Positions 51,451 through 59,916 of a DNA stretch of 64,000 nucleotides are shown here, in pieces. Both the position numbers and the translations under genes were made by a program. The stretch's first letter is position 1. Each line of letters begins with the position of its first letter. Source of the DNA: Gemmatirosa kalamazoonensis (GTDB lineage: Bacteria; Gemmatimonadota; Gemmatimonadetes; Gemmatimonadales; Gemmatimonadaceae); assembly GCF_000522985.1 (NCBI RefSeq), contig NZ_CP007128.1, positions 4,882,220 to 4,946,219 on the forward strand, given 5' to 3'. Under the pieces are notes generated by a model. The model made no database searches. It saw only the letters and a program-made list of their open reading frames with translations, and was not told the DNA's origin.

Positions 51451-52025
51451 CGGAGCCACCGCTTCCCACCTGGGCGCGGCCGAAGCCGCAGGGCGGCGCG
51501 CCGGCGCCGGGGTCCGCGCTCGAGCTGCAGTACGAGACGTTCATCGGGCCGCGCTGGGAGACGTACCGCCGGAAGTTCGCCCCGTTCTTCGCGGAGCCGC
51601 GCTTCCAGCCGACGTGGAACTGGTCCGCGGCGCTGTTCTCGCCGATCTGGTTCCTGTACCGGAAGCTCTACCTGCCGTTCGTCTTCTTCTGGATCGCGCC
51701 CGGCATGGTGTTCGGGCTGCTCTGGAAGGGGGAGCCGCCGAAGGCCGCCGACATCTCGGCGAACCCGGAGCTCATGCGGGACTTCCGGCTGGTGCTGCTC
51801 GGCGTGCAGCTCGCGGCTATGGTGCTCGCCGGCGGCACCGCGAACTACCTCCTGTTCCGCCGAGCACGGGCCGCCATCATGCTCGCCGAGCAGCGCGCCC
51901 CGGACGCCGAGACGCTGGAGCTGATCCTCACCCGGCTGGGTCGGGTGAACGTCACCGGCGTCGTGGTGGTCGTCGTCATGATGGCCGTCGCGGGCCTCGT
52001 GATGTCCACCGGCTCGGCGCCCTGA
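51447..52025 (+). CDS. DUF2628-like membrane protein
   Basis: A 192-residue protein whose ATG overlaps the aguA stop (ATGA). A soluble Pro-rich N-terminus leads to FIGPRWETYRRKFAPFF and SPIWFLYRKLYLPFVFFWIAPGMVFGLLW, the aromatic-rich membrane entry typical of DUF2628 proteins, then two more helices (LVLLGVQLAAMVLAGGTANYLLF and VVVVVVMMAVAGLVM). Function unknown; coupling to aguA may only reflect compact gene packing. Confidence 0.72.
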   Translation: MTEPPLPTWARPKPQGGAPAPGSALELQYETFIGPRWETYRRKFAPFFAEPRFQPTWNWSAALFSPIWFLYRKLYLPFVFFWIAPGMVFGLLWKGEPPKAADISANPELMRDFRLVLLGVQLAAMVLAGGTANYLLFRRARAAIMLAEQRAPDAETLELILTRLGRVNVTGVVVVVVMMAVAGLVMSTGSAP

Positions 52026-52100
52026 GGCCCAGCGGCGCGAGGGTGGATCTTCGGGTATTCTTCGGGTGTACGTTGCTCGGAATCACGAGCCCCCACCCCG

Positions 52101-53321
52101 ATGGATACCCGACGCAAGCTCGCCATCCTCGCCGACGCCGCCCGATTCGACGCGCCCTGCGCGCGCCGACTGCCCGGCGCGCCCGGGGAGTCGTCCGTGC
52201 CCGACCAGGGCATCTGCCACGCGATCGCCGCCGACGGGCGGACGGTCGCGCTGCTCAAGGTGCTGCTCACGAACCACTGCATCCACGACTGCGCCTACTG
52301 CGTGAACCGCCGCTCCGCCGACGTCGAGCGGGCGCGGTTCACCGTGACCGAGATCGTGCGGCTCACGCTCGACCTCTTCCGGCAGGGCGTCATCGAGGGG
52401 CTGTTCCTGAGCTCGGGCGTGATGCGGAGCGCCGACTTCACGATGGAGCAGCTCACCGACGTCGCCCGCACGCTGCGGCGTGATCACGGCTTCGCCGGCT
52501 ACATCCATCTGAAGGCGATCCCCGAGGCGAGCCCCGAGCTGCTCACGGAGGCCGGCAAGTGGGTGGACCGGCTCAGCGTGAACGTGGAGCTGCCGACCCA
52601 GCGGCACCTCGATGCCATCGCGCCGGGGCGGCGGCTCGTCACGATCACGCGCGCCATGGACCGCATCCGCGACGGCATCGCCGAGGCGCACGAGGCGCAG
52701 CGCCGCAGCGTGCGCGCACCGTCGTTCGCGCCCGCCGGGCAGGTGACCCAGATGGTGGTCGGCGCGGACGACGCCACCGACGCGCAGATCCTCGGGACGA
52801 GCGCCGCGCTGTACGAGCGGCAGCGGCTGCGCCGCGTGTACTACGGCTCGTACGTGCCGATCGTCGGCGCGGGGGACGCGGTGCCTGACGCCGCGCCGCC
52901 GGCCGCCCGCGAGCACCGCCTCTACCAGGCGGACTGGCTGCTCCGGCACTACGGGTTCGCCGTGGACGAGCTGGTGCCGGACGATGCGCCGAACCTCGAC
53001 CTGGACCTGGACCCGAAGCTCGCGTGGGCGCTCCGTCATCGCGACGCGTTCCCCGCGGACCTCAACCGCGCGACGCGGCGCGAGCTGCTGCGCGTGCCGG
53101 GGCTCGGACGCATGGCCGTCGAGCGCATCCTCACCGCGCGCCGCTGGCGGCGCCTGCGCACCACCGACCTGCTCACGCTGCACGTCCCGGTCGCGCGCGT
53201 GCTGCCGTTCGTCCACGCCGCGGACCCGAACCCCGCGCTGCGCCTGCTCGACGCGCCCGACCTGCGCGACCGGCTGGTGCGCCCGCGCGACCAGCTCGAT
53301 CTGTTCGCCGCCGCCGGTTAG
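52101..53321 (+). CDS. Putative DNA modification/repair radical SAM protein
   Basis: A 406-residue radical SAM protein with cluster cysteines Cys60, Cys64 and Cys67 (NHCIHDCAYCVNR). The rest matches the family often annotated as putative DNA modification/repair radical SAM protein: GICHAIAADGRTVALLKVLLTN, FLSSGVMRSADFTMEQL, GYIHLKAIPEASPEL and SVNVELPTQRHLDAIAPGR. A C-terminal helix-hairpin-helix DNA-binding element (LNRATRRELLRVPGLGRMAVERILTAR, about 315-341) supports action on DNA. The usual partner, a DUF4130/DNA glycosylase-like protein, is not adjacent here. The stop TAG is in a GTTAGGC word. Confidence 0.88.
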   Translation: MDTRRKLAILADAARFDAPCARRLPGAPGESSVPDQGICHAIAADGRTVALLKVLLTNHCIHDCAYCVNRRSADVERARFTVTEIVRLTLDLFRQGVIEGLFLSSGVMRSADFTMEQLTDVARTLRRDHGFAGYIHLKAIPEASPELLTEAGKWVDRLSVNVELPTQRHLDAIAPGRRLVTITRAMDRIRDGIAEAHEAQRRSVRAPSFAPAGQVTQMVVGADDATDAQILGTSAALYERQRLRRVYYGSYVPIVGAGDAVPDAAPPAAREHRLYQADWLLRHYGFAVDELVPDDAPNLDLDLDPKLAWALRHRDAFPADLNRATRRELLRVPGLGRMAVERILTARRWRRLRTTDLLTLHVPVARVLPFVHAADPNPALRLLDAPDLRDRLVRPRDQLDLFAAAG

Positions 53322-53324
53322 GCG

Positions 53325-53969
53325 TCAGGCAGACGCTCGGATCTCGAAGCAGCAGCGGGGCCGCGCGCTGCGGTCGCAGCACTCGTGCACGGCAGCACCG
53401 TCGCCGAGCAGCTCGACCAGCACGCTCTCGATCGCGTGGCAGACGCCGGGGTGCTTGCCGGTGAGCGCGGCGAGCGGACAGCCGCGTCCCTGGATCCTGA
53501 GCGACGCCGCACCGTGCTCCACGTCGGTGAGCGCGCCGAGCTCCGCGTTCAGCACCCGGCTCGCCGCGGCCACGCGCTCGTCGAGCGGCGCGTCGGGCAC
53601 GAGCGCGACGAGCTCGCGCCCGAACCCGCGTCCCGCCTCGCGCATCACCCGGTCGAACTCCTCGGGCGTGGTGCGCTCGGCGAGCGCGCTCACGAGATGC
53701 GTGAGCAGCGGCACGTAGGCACGCGACAGCAGCTGGTCGAGCTCCGGCGTCAGCTCGTAGACCGCCGACGGCCGCGTCGGTCCGCGGCGCGTCCCCTGAC
53801 GCCGCACGAGGCCGTCGCGCTCCATCGCCATGAGCTGCACGCGCACCGCGTTGTGGCTCAGCGCGAGCGCGGACGCGATCTCGTCCACCGTCAGCGCGCT
53901 GCGGCGCAGGAGCGTCGCGATCCGCCCGCGCGGGCTCTCGAGGAATTGGTGGCGAAGGCGAAGCGACAT
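53325..53969 (-). CDS. SufR-like iron-sulfur winged-helix regulator
   Basis: A 214-residue transcription factor. Residues 14-75 are a winged helix (GRIATLLRRSALTVDEIASALALSHNAVRVQLMAMERDGLVRRQG). The C-terminal part has cysteines at 164, 177, 197/198 and 206/207 (GCPLAAL, HPGVCHAIESVL, ECC, RCCFEI), arranged like SufR with C-x12-C as first spacing, so it may bind an iron-sulfur cluster and sense iron or oxidants. It is divergent from the di-heme cytochrome gene, with a palindrome in the AT-rich gap, a typical arrangement for a local regulator. Confidence 0.82.
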   Translation of the reverse strand: MSLRLRHQFLESPRGRIATLLRRSALTVDEIASALALSHNAVRVQLMAMERDGLVRRQGTRRGPTRPSAVYELTPELDQLLSRAYVPLLTHLVSALAERTTPEEFDRVMREAGRGFGRELVALVPDAPLDERVAAASRVLNAELGALTDVEHGAASLRIQGRGCPLAALTGKHPGVCHAIESVLVELLGDGAAVHECCDRSARPRCCFEIRASA

Positions 53970-54060
53970 CGACGCGACGTACGGGCGGCGGTGATGGGAC
54001 CGGGCGCGCCCAATCTAGAGCGCTGTCGCCGCACCTCTGCATCGTCTCTGCCGCTGGCCG

Positions 54061-54086
54061 GATAACACCATAACTCTGAGTTTATC
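54061..54086. promoter_or_regulatory. AT-rich palindromic operator candidate
   Basis: An imperfect palindrome: outer GATAA (54061-54065) and TTATC (54082-54086), inner ATAACTC-T-GAGTTTAT (54070-54085). It lies in the unusually AT-rich gap between the SufR-like gene and the di-heme cytochrome gene, about 77 bases before the latter. Probably a binding site of the regulator overlapping a promoter. Confidence 0.6.
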
Positions 54087-54162
54087 TGGAATATTTTCTG
54101 CAGCGCCTCCGTCCCCGGGATGCTTCCCGTACGTGATTCCCGTCGCTGGAGGAGTCTCGACG

Positions 54163-55314
54163 ATGACTCGACGCCCGGCCCTCGTCGCGGTGGCGTGCGC
54201 AGCGCTCACCGGCGCACTCGCCGCCTGTCGCCAGTTCCCCACGGTGAAGCCCGCCGACGAGGTGCAGCGGCAGGGGCGCGACATCTTCCGCTACGACACG
54301 TTCGGCGACGAGCAGTTCTGGACCGACACGGCGCGGCTGCACGAGGTGGTCGAGCGGGAGATCCAACCCCTGGAGGCGCTCGGCCTCGGGCTAAAGGTCG
54401 ACATGGATCGGCTCAACCTCGCGAAGTTCATCCTCCACAACCCGCTCGGTGTCGGCGGGACGAAGGAGCTGCTGCGCGAGAACGCGGTCGTCGGCATCAA
54501 GGCGGAGTTCGAGGGCAAGCACATCAAGCGCATCGGGATCACCTGCGCGCTGTGCCACTCCACCGTCGACAACGCGCTGCTCCCCGGCATCGGCCACCGG
54601 CTCGACGGGTGGCCCAACCGCGACCTGAAGGTCGGACGGATCCTCGCCATGCTCCCGAACTTCACCGAGGAGCAGAAGGCGGTGCTGCGCACCTGGCCGA
54701 CGGGGACCTACGACCCGCGCTTCAACTTCGACGGCAAGAGCACGCCGCTCGTGCTGCCGCCCGCGTACGGCCTCGCCGGCGTGACCAACGAGACGTACAC
54801 CGCGGAGGGGCCCATCTCGTACTGGAACGCGTACGTCGCCGTGACGCAGATGCACGGCCACGGCAACTTCTCCGACCCGCGGCTCGGCGTGAACATCGTG
54901 CAGGAGCCGGACATGGTGACGCCGAAGCTCGCCGCGCTGCGCGCCTACCAGCACGCGATCGGCGCCGCGCCGCCACCGGGCGCGCTCGTGAACGGCTCCG
55001 CCGCGCGCCGAGGCAAGGCGGTGTTCGACGCGAACTGCGCGCGGTGCCACACCGCGGACAGCCTCACCGACAACAACGCCGGCACGCTGCACGCCGCGTC
55101 GGAGACGGGGATGGATCCGCGGTACGCCGAGCGCACGACGGCGAAGCAGTACCGCACCACGCCGCTGCGCGGCCTCTGGCAGCACGCGCCGTACTTCCAC
55201 GACGGCAGCGCGCGCACGCTCGACGACGTGGTGGAGCACTACGACCGGGCGCTCGGTCTCAAGCTGTCCGGCAGACAGCGGAAGGATCTGCGCGAGTACC
55301 TCAAGTCGCTCTGA
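54163..55314 (+). CDS. Di-heme c-type cytochrome lipoprotein (cytochrome c peroxidase-like)
   Basis: A 383-residue periplasmic lipoprotein: signal peptide ending LAAC (Cys22), then two heme c sites, CALCH (128-132) and CARCH (292-296). The last part (YRTTPLRGLWQHAPYFHDGSARTLDDVVEHYDR) matches the C-terminal heme domain of the MauG/cytochrome c peroxidase group, with a possible distal Met. It may reduce peroxide or move electrons. The ATG at 54163 is supported by GGAGGAG eight bases upstream. Attachment of its hemes requires the Ccm system encoded at 803-3170. Likely controlled by the divergent iron-sulfur regulator. Confidence 0.87.
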   Translation: MTRRPALVAVACAALTGALAACRQFPTVKPADEVQRQGRDIFRYDTFGDEQFWTDTARLHEVVEREIQPLEALGLGLKVDMDRLNLAKFILHNPLGVGGTKELLRENAVVGIKAEFEGKHIKRIGITCALCHSTVDNALLPGIGHRLDGWPNRDLKVGRILAMLPNFTEEQKAVLRTWPTGTYDPRFNFDGKSTPLVLPPAYGLAGVTNETYTAEGPISYWNAYVAVTQMHGHGNFSDPRLGVNIVQEPDMVTPKLAALRAYQHAIGAAPPPGALVNGSAARRGKAVFDANCARCHTADSLTDNNAGTLHAASETGMDPRYAERTTAKQYRTTPLRGLWQHAPYFHDGSARTLDDVVEHYDRALGLKLSGRQRKDLREYLKSL

Positions 55315-55343
55315 GCGTCTCGGCTACACACGGGAGGATCGAC

Positions 55344-55889
55344 ATGCGGCGCTGTGGTCGGATCGGCATGGCGTTAGGCGCATCGCTCGCGGCGTCGGTC
55401 GCCGGCGCGCAGCGTCCCCTGATGGTGGGCCTCGCGGGCGGCGTGACGGTGCCGCAGGGCGCGCTCGCCGACGGCGTGGAGACCGGCTGGCACGGGTTGG
55501 GCACGTTCGCGCTCGGCTCGCCGATGCAGCCGTTAGGCCTTCGCCTCGACGCGGCGTACAACCGGTTCGGCTTCAAGGGCACGACCGCGTCGAGCGTGTC
55601 GAGCGCGTCGCAGTCGGTCACGTCGGGCACGCTGAACGTGACGTACCGGATGCCGGCGTGGCGGACGGCGTTCTCGCCGTACGTGATCGCGGGCGCCGGC
55701 GCGTACCACCTCGCGTGCTCGGGCGACGCGCGGTGCGGCACGGCGACCAAGTTCGGATGGAACGCGGGGCTTGGCACGAAGCTCACGGGGCTCGGGCTCC
55801 GCACGTTCCTCGAGGCCCGCTTCCACAGCGTCGCCGAGCCGGGAGCCGACCTGCACTACTTCCCGGTGACGCTCGGGCTCCTGTTCTAG
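55344..55889 (+). CDS. Outer-membrane beta-barrel protein
   Basis: A 181-residue protein with a signal peptide (GMALGASLAASVAGAQ) and a series of amphipathic strands (LMVGLAGGVTVPQGAL, GLGTFALGSP, LGLRLDAAYNRFGFKG, SGTLNVTYRMP, FSPYVIAGAGAYHL, KFGWNAGLGTKL, RTFLEARFHSV, YFPVTLGLLF), ending in Phe, as in OmpW/OmpX-size barrels. A GGGAGGA ribosome site precedes the ATG. It follows the di-heme cytochrome gene after 29 bases, so it is probably in the same operon. Two GTTAGGC words encode Leu-Gly. Confidence 0.82.
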   Translation: MRRCGRIGMALGASLAASVAGAQRPLMVGLAGGVTVPQGALADGVETGWHGLGTFALGSPMQPLGLRLDAAYNRFGFKGTTASSVSSASQSVTSGTLNVTYRMPAWRTAFSPYVIAGAGAYHLACSGDARCGTATKFGWNAGLGTKLTGLGLRTFLEARFHSVAEPGADLHYFPVTLGLLF

Positions 55890-55896
55890 CGGCGGC

Positions 55897-56430
55897 CTAA
55901 CGCTTCGCGACCGCCTCGTCGAGCAGCGCCTCCGCGCGCTCCGCGCCGGCGCGGCCCAGGGGTCGGAGCTCCTTGCCGAGCGCGGTGCTGTACGAGACGA
56001 AGAAGCGCTCGAGGTCGTCCACCAGCTCGCGCGGGAGCTGCGTGAGCTCGTGAACGCGTCCGAACGTGCGCGACTTCACGCCCACGGCGATGAGCCGGTC
56101 GTTGCGCTGCGGCGGGCCGCCCTTCTCGCGCTGCTCCGCCTCGATGACGCCGACGAGCCGCGCCTCGACGACGACGCCGGGCAGCGTGGGACCGTCGTGC
56201 AGCACGAGCACGTCGATCGGGTCGCCGTCGCCGGCCTTCGTGCGCGGCACGAAGCCGAAGTCGTGCGGGAACGTCATCCCCACCGGCAGCGACTTCTTGA
56301 GCACGAACACCCCGCGCTCGTCATCGAAGCTCAGCTTGTGCACGCTGCCGCCGGGCGTCTCCACGACCACGTTCACGGTGCCCTCGTCCGTGCGCGGAGG
56401 AAGGCGGAGGAGCGGATGCAGTTCCGGCAT
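55897..56430 (-). CDS. Inorganic pyrophosphatase, second family I copy
   Basis: A 177-residue family I pyrophosphatase with the metal motif AGDGDPIDVLVL, preceded by FPHDFGFVPRT and followed by VIEAEQREKGGPPQRNDRLIAVG. It differs from the copy at 250-798 in carrying an extended loop (EQREKGGPPQRNDR). I take the ATG at 56430 (MPELHPLLRL), nine bases after an AGGAG; upstream in-frame codons lie in leader sequence close to the repeat element. Why two enzymes of one family are kept is not evident. The stop TAG is in a GCCTAAC word. Confidence 0.9.
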   Translation of the reverse strand: MPELHPLLRLPPRTDEGTVNVVVETPGGSVHKLSFDDERGVFVLKKSLPVGMTFPHDFGFVPRTKAGDGDPIDVLVLHDGPTLPGVVVEARLVGVIEAEQREKGGPPQRNDRLIAVGVKSRTFGRVHELTQLPRELVDDLERFFVSYSTALGKELRPLGRAGAERAEALLDEAVAKR

Positions 56431-56475
56431 GCCATGCAGCTCCTGCACTCCACGAGCCAGGCGCGCCCGGCGGGA

Positions 56476-56599
56476 CTCCACGTACGACTTTCCATGGGAC
56501 TGAAGAAGGACTGAAGGAGGACTGAAGAAGGACCAACAACTCCGTTGGTGTTCTCCTTCTTCAGTCCTCCTTCAGTCCTGCCAACACTCGTACGTGGAG
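56476..56599. repeat. Palindromic repeat family A, copy 3 (inverted)
   Basis: A 124-bp element with the same outer arms (CTCCACGTACG/CGTACGTGGAG). Its centre, CCAACAACTCCGTTGG, is the reverse complement of copy 1's loop, and the inner arms are shorter on the right. So the element is inserted in the opposite orientation. Unlike copies 1 and 2 it lies between two co-directional genes, upstream of the second pyrophosphatase and downstream of the barrel gene. Confidence 0.9.
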
Positions 56600-56621
56600 C
56601 CCCGTCAAAGCGGGCACGCCG

Positions 56622-57281
56622 TCAGAACGACAGGCGGAGCCCGACGCTTCCGGCGATGTTGTTCGTCGTGTTGCCCTTCACCGGCAGGCCGGTGTTGTCG
56701 AGCGCGTCGAACCGGCCGACGTAGTCCTTCACCATCGCGCGCACGCCGAAGCCGCGTCCGACGGTGACGTCGACGCCGGCGCCGAGGTTGCCGGCGAAGC
56801 TGGTGGACGACGTCTTCACGACCGACTCCTGGAACTTCGTCGTGATCGCGCCCACGCCGAGCTGCGCGAACGGCGTGAACTGCTGCGCGGCGCCGGCGCT
56901 CTGCATGGGCATGCGGAGCTCGACGTCGGCATCGTAGATCACGTGCTTGCTCGTGCCGCCGATGTTCACGCCGCCGAGGATCGGCACGCCGACCTGCAGG
57001 TTCGACGAGCCGTACGCGACGTTGCCGACGAGACCGACGTTGGGCCCCATCGAGAGCCCGAGCTGCGCGCCGACGACGGGCGCGTTCGCGCTCTTCAGGC
57101 TCGTGCCGAGCGGGCCGTTGATGATGTCGCCGAAATGCATGTAGCCCGCGTAGGGCGTCACGTCGAACACCGTCGCCTTCTGTGCGGCGGCCGGCTGACG
57201 CTGCTGCGCGCCGAGCGGCGCGGCGACGAGGGCGAGGGCCAGCACGGCGACCGAGCGGGCGTTGACGATGGACCGATGCAT
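56622..57281 (-). CDS. Outer-membrane beta-barrel protein
   Basis: A 219-residue protein with signal peptide (SVAVLALALVAAPLGAQ) and a barrel of alternating strands (FDVTPYAGYMHFGDIING, VVGAQLGLSMGPNVGLVGNVAYG, HVIYDADVELRMP, QFTPFAQLGVGAITTKF, FAGNLGAGVDVTVGRGFGVRAMVKDYVGRF, NNIAGSVGLRLSF), ending in Phe. It looks like an OmpA/Omp_b-brl type opacity protein. GGAG lies upstream of the ATG. A perfect 8-bp hairpin (57301-57320) sits in its 5' leader. Function unknown. Confidence 0.82.
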   Translation of the reverse strand: MHRSIVNARSVAVLALALVAAPLGAQQRQPAAAQKATVFDVTPYAGYMHFGDIINGPLGTSLKSANAPVVGAQLGLSMGPNVGLVGNVAYGSSNLQVGVPILGGVNIGGTSKHVIYDADVELRMPMQSAGAAQQFTPFAQLGVGAITTKFQESVVKTSSTSFAGNLGAGVDVTVGRGFGVRAMVKDYVGRFDALDNTGLPVKGNTTNNIAGSVGLRLSF

Positions 57282-57486
57282 GGGATTCTCCGGGTCACGT
57301 TGCCCGCGACGCCGCGGGCACCGGCCCCCGGTAAGGCAGCTTCGGGGCCGCCCGTGCCGCGCGCGCAAGTCGTTACCGTGCATCGCCTTGCGTCGGCGTT
57401 GCCAGCACCCGGTGTCCGGCGCGGGTGACAGATCGGCGTCCTCCGAGGGACGCGGAGGGCTTGCTCCTTGCACCAGCCGACGCGCC

Positions 57487-57864
57487 GTGAAGATCACGCT
57501 CCTGTCCGACGACTCCATCCGCTACGAGCCCGCGCCGGGCCTGCTGACGATCGACGCCGATTCGGCCGAGCGGCAGTACTCGCCGTTCCACATGCTCGGC
57601 AGCTCGCTCGCCGTGTGCACGTTCTCCGTGCTCGCGTCGTGGGCGACGCACGCGAACATCCCGTTCGACGACCTCGTGATCGACGTGTCGTGGACGTTCG
57701 CCGAGAAGCCGCATCGGCTCGACACGGTGAAGCTCGCGTTCACGTGGAAGAGCCTTCCGCCGAACCGGCTCGAGGCCGCGAAGCGCGCCGCCGCGCTCTG
57801 CCCGATCCACGCGACGCTGTCGCACGGCCACACGGCGGTGAGCGTCGAGGGCGCGGTCGCGTGA
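57487..57864 (+). CDS. OsmC-like family protein
   Basis: A 125-residue soluble protein starting at GTG (MKITLLSDDSIRYEP). The helix FHMLGSSLAVCTFSVLASWATH carries a cysteine in the position of the first OsmC catalytic cysteine, and a second cysteine is in RAAALCPIHATLSHG (the C-P-[IV]-x-x-x-L feature of OsmC/YhfA proteins). Such proteins reduce organic hydroperoxides or act on thiols. It overlaps the next gene, a DCC thiol protein, by four bases, which fits a redox role. Confidence 0.82.
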   Translation: MKITLLSDDSIRYEPAPGLLTIDADSAERQYSPFHMLGSSLAVCTFSVLASWATHANIPFDDLVIDVSWTFAEKPHRLDTVKLAFTWKSLPPNRLEAAKRAAALCPIHATLSHGHTAVSVEGAVA

Positions 57865-58364
57865 GCGTGCCGGTGGTGCAGTTCACGGTGCGCGGTCGGC
57901 CGCGCGACGGCGCCGCGCAGTCGCCGACGTCGTTCACCGCGGGCTGGTCGGGCGTCGGCGAGGGCCGGCCGTACACGGTGGTGTACGACGGCCACTGCAA
58001 GGTGTGCGGCAAGATGGTCGCGCTGCTGCGCGCGTGGGATCGCAACGCGCACCTGCTCGAGATCGTGCCGTCGCAGATGGCCGGCGTGGCGGCGCGGTTC
58101 CCGTGGATCCCGGCGCGCGCCTACGCGGAGGGCGTGCAGCTGATCGGGCCCGGCGGGCGCACGTGGATGGGCGCCGCAGCGGTGGAGCGCATCATCGACA
58201 TCATGCCGCGCGGACGGCTGATCTCGTGGATCTTCCGCATCCCGCTCGTGCACACGCTCGTCGACCGCTTCTATCGCTGGTTCGCGCGCAACCGCTACCG
58301 GCTCGGTTGCGGCGAGCACTGCACGGCGCAGCTGGATCTCGTCGACTTCGGCGACGGCGCCTAA
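57861..58364 (+). CDS. DCC family thiol-disulfide oxidoreductase-like protein (DUF393)
   Basis: A 167-residue protein with the DCC signature VYDGHCKVCGKMVALLRAWD (D-G-x-C-x-x-C) near residue 43. The central part ends with PSQMAGVAARFPWIP and ERIIDIMPRGRLISWIFRIPLVHTLVDRFYRWFARNRYRLG, as in DUF393 proteins; two more cysteines (CGEHC) are close to the end. The fold is thought to be thioredoxin-like. The start GTG overlaps the OsmC stop (GTGA). Its TAA stop is in a GCCTAAC word. Confidence 0.87.
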   Translation: MSVPVVQFTVRGRPRDGAAQSPTSFTAGWSGVGEGRPYTVVYDGHCKVCGKMVALLRAWDRNAHLLEIVPSQMAGVAARFPWIPARAYAEGVQLIGPGGRTWMGAAAVERIIDIMPRGRLISWIFRIPLVHTLVDRFYRWFARNRYRLGCGEHCTAQLDLVDFGDGA

Positions 58365-58374
58365 CGGCGCGCGC

Positions 58375-59880
58375 TCAGGGCGTGTTGCGGGCCTGCTTCT
58401 CCGACAACGCCAGCTCGCGCAGCCACGCCTCGACGCCCTCCGCGTCCGGGCCGTCGAGCGTCGCCTCGTCCGTCTGCACGCCCGCCTCCGCGGTGCCGCC
58501 GCTCTCGCGCACGATGCGCTCGATCGTCTCGCGCCACGTCGCGTCCTGCATGCGATTGCCGACGGTGGCCATGGCGAGCCAGTCGACGACGTTCGCCGCG
58601 CGGTCGTAGAGCTCCACCTGGAAGCGGAGCACGCCCGTGTCGACCGGCGTGGGCGGCGGGCCTAACGTGAAGCGCACGGCACCGGCCAGCGGATGCCCCT
58701 CCACCGTCTGCAGCGTGAGCAGCGTCGGGCCCAGCTCGGCCACGCGCACCTGCACGTTGCCGCGCATCGGCAGCGACATCGTCACCGTCTGCCCGCGCTC
58801 CCGCACCGCCGTCGGCGTGCCGGGCTCCGCACCGACGTGCATCTGATCGGGGCTGATCTCGTCGAAGTCCTGGCAGAAGCGCGCGAACAGCGCGTTCGCG
58901 TCGACGGTGGCGTCGCGGATGTCGGCCCAGAAGCGCTTGCGGTGCAGCGGGCCCACGCCCTGCTCGGGGAGCTGCTCGGGCAGCGCGTCGAGCAGCCGAC
59001 GCAGCCCGTCGTCGAGCGCCGTGGGCCGTACGCCGAGCACGTCGAGCAGCGCGTTTCGCTTCGGCGGCTCGATGACGTTTCCCTCGCGCAGCATCGTGAG
59101 CTGGCTGTCGTTCACCGGGAACTCCACGCCGAGTACACCGGCGACGCGCGCACCGAGGCCGGCGAGCATGCCGGGCACCGGGATGCGCGTCGGCTCGCGC
59201 CCCGTTAGGCGGCCGAAGCGGTCGAGCAGGTCGTTCACGCACGTGCGCTCCGGGCCCGCCACGTCGAGCGCCTTGCCCGCGAGGTCGGCGCGCTCCACCG
59301 CCGCCGCGAGCGCCTCGCCGACGTCGTCGGCCCACACCGGCTGGAACTCCTGGTCGCCGCCCGCGATGACGGGCACCGCGGGCAGCGTGCGCACCATCTT
59401 CAGCAGCAGCGAGATGACGTCGTCGCCCGGGCCGTAGACGTTGCCCGGCCGCACGATCACCCACCGGCCGCCGAAGCGACGCACGATCTCCTCGCCCGCC
59501 TTCTTGCTCCGGTGGTATGGCGACTCGCCGGTCTCCGCGCCGAGCGACGAGACGTACACGAGGTGCGGCACGCCCGCGCGCGCGGTCTCCTGCACGACGT
59601 GGCGCGTTCCCTCGACGTTCACCTTGTCGAAGGTGCTGTCGGGCGGCGACTCGTCGACGATGCCGACGACGTGCAGCACGGCGTCGCAGCCGTCCGCCGC
59701 GCCGTGCAGCGTGTCGGGGCGCGTCACGTCGCCGGCGCGCGGCTCCACGCCGTCGGGCCACTCGCGCGCCGCCTCGTCGGCGTGCCGCGTCAACAGCCGG
59801 ACCGTGTGCCCGCGCTTCACGAGGGCGCGCACCGTCGCCTCGCCCACCACCCCGCTGCCACCCGTCACCAGAATGCGCAT
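58375..59880 (-). CDS. NAD(P)-binding atypical SDR with C-terminal extension
   Basis: A 501-residue protein. Residues 1-290 are an extended/atypical short-chain dehydrogenase: MRILVTGGSGVVGEATV nucleotide-binding motif, VYVSSLGAETGESPYHRSKKAGEEIVR (YxxxK form) and VRPGNVYGPGDD, like NDUFA9/YbjT-type epimerases that bind NAD(P) or quinone. Residues 330-501 form a separate domain with LFARFCQDFDEISPDQ, SLPMRGNVQVRVAELGPTLLTLQTVEGHPLAGAVRFTL and RFQVELYDRAANVVDWLAM, resembling DUF1990-like ligand-binding domains. The reaction is unknown. Two GCCTAAC/GTTAGGC words occur here, one read as Leu-Thr. Confidence 0.82.
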   Translation of the reverse strand: MRILVTGGSGVVGEATVRALVKRGHTVRLLTRHADEAAREWPDGVEPRAGDVTRPDTLHGAADGCDAVLHVVGIVDESPPDSTFDKVNVEGTRHVVQETARAGVPHLVYVSSLGAETGESPYHRSKKAGEEIVRRFGGRWVIVRPGNVYGPGDDVISLLLKMVRTLPAVPVIAGGDQEFQPVWADDVGEALAAAVERADLAGKALDVAGPERTCVNDLLDRFGRLTGREPTRIPVPGMLAGLGARVAGVLGVEFPVNDSQLTMLREGNVIEPPKRNALLDVLGVRPTALDDGLRRLLDALPEQLPEQGVGPLHRKRFWADIRDATVDANALFARFCQDFDEISPDQMHVGAEPGTPTAVRERGQTVTMSLPMRGNVQVRVAELGPTLLTLQTVEGHPLAGAVRFTLGPPPTPVDTGVLRFQVELYDRAANVVDWLAMATVGNRMQDATWRETIERIVRESGGTAEAGVQTDEATLDGPDAEGVEAWLRELALSEKQARNTP

Positions 59881-59916
59881 GTGGCGCGAGGGTGCAGGGA
59901 GCAGGCCAGCGGGCGA

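Noticed and set aside
54133-54162. Earlier start of the di-heme cytochrome
   Set aside because: The ATG at 54163 has a good ribosome site and gives a proper lipoprotein signal; the earlier one would translate that site.
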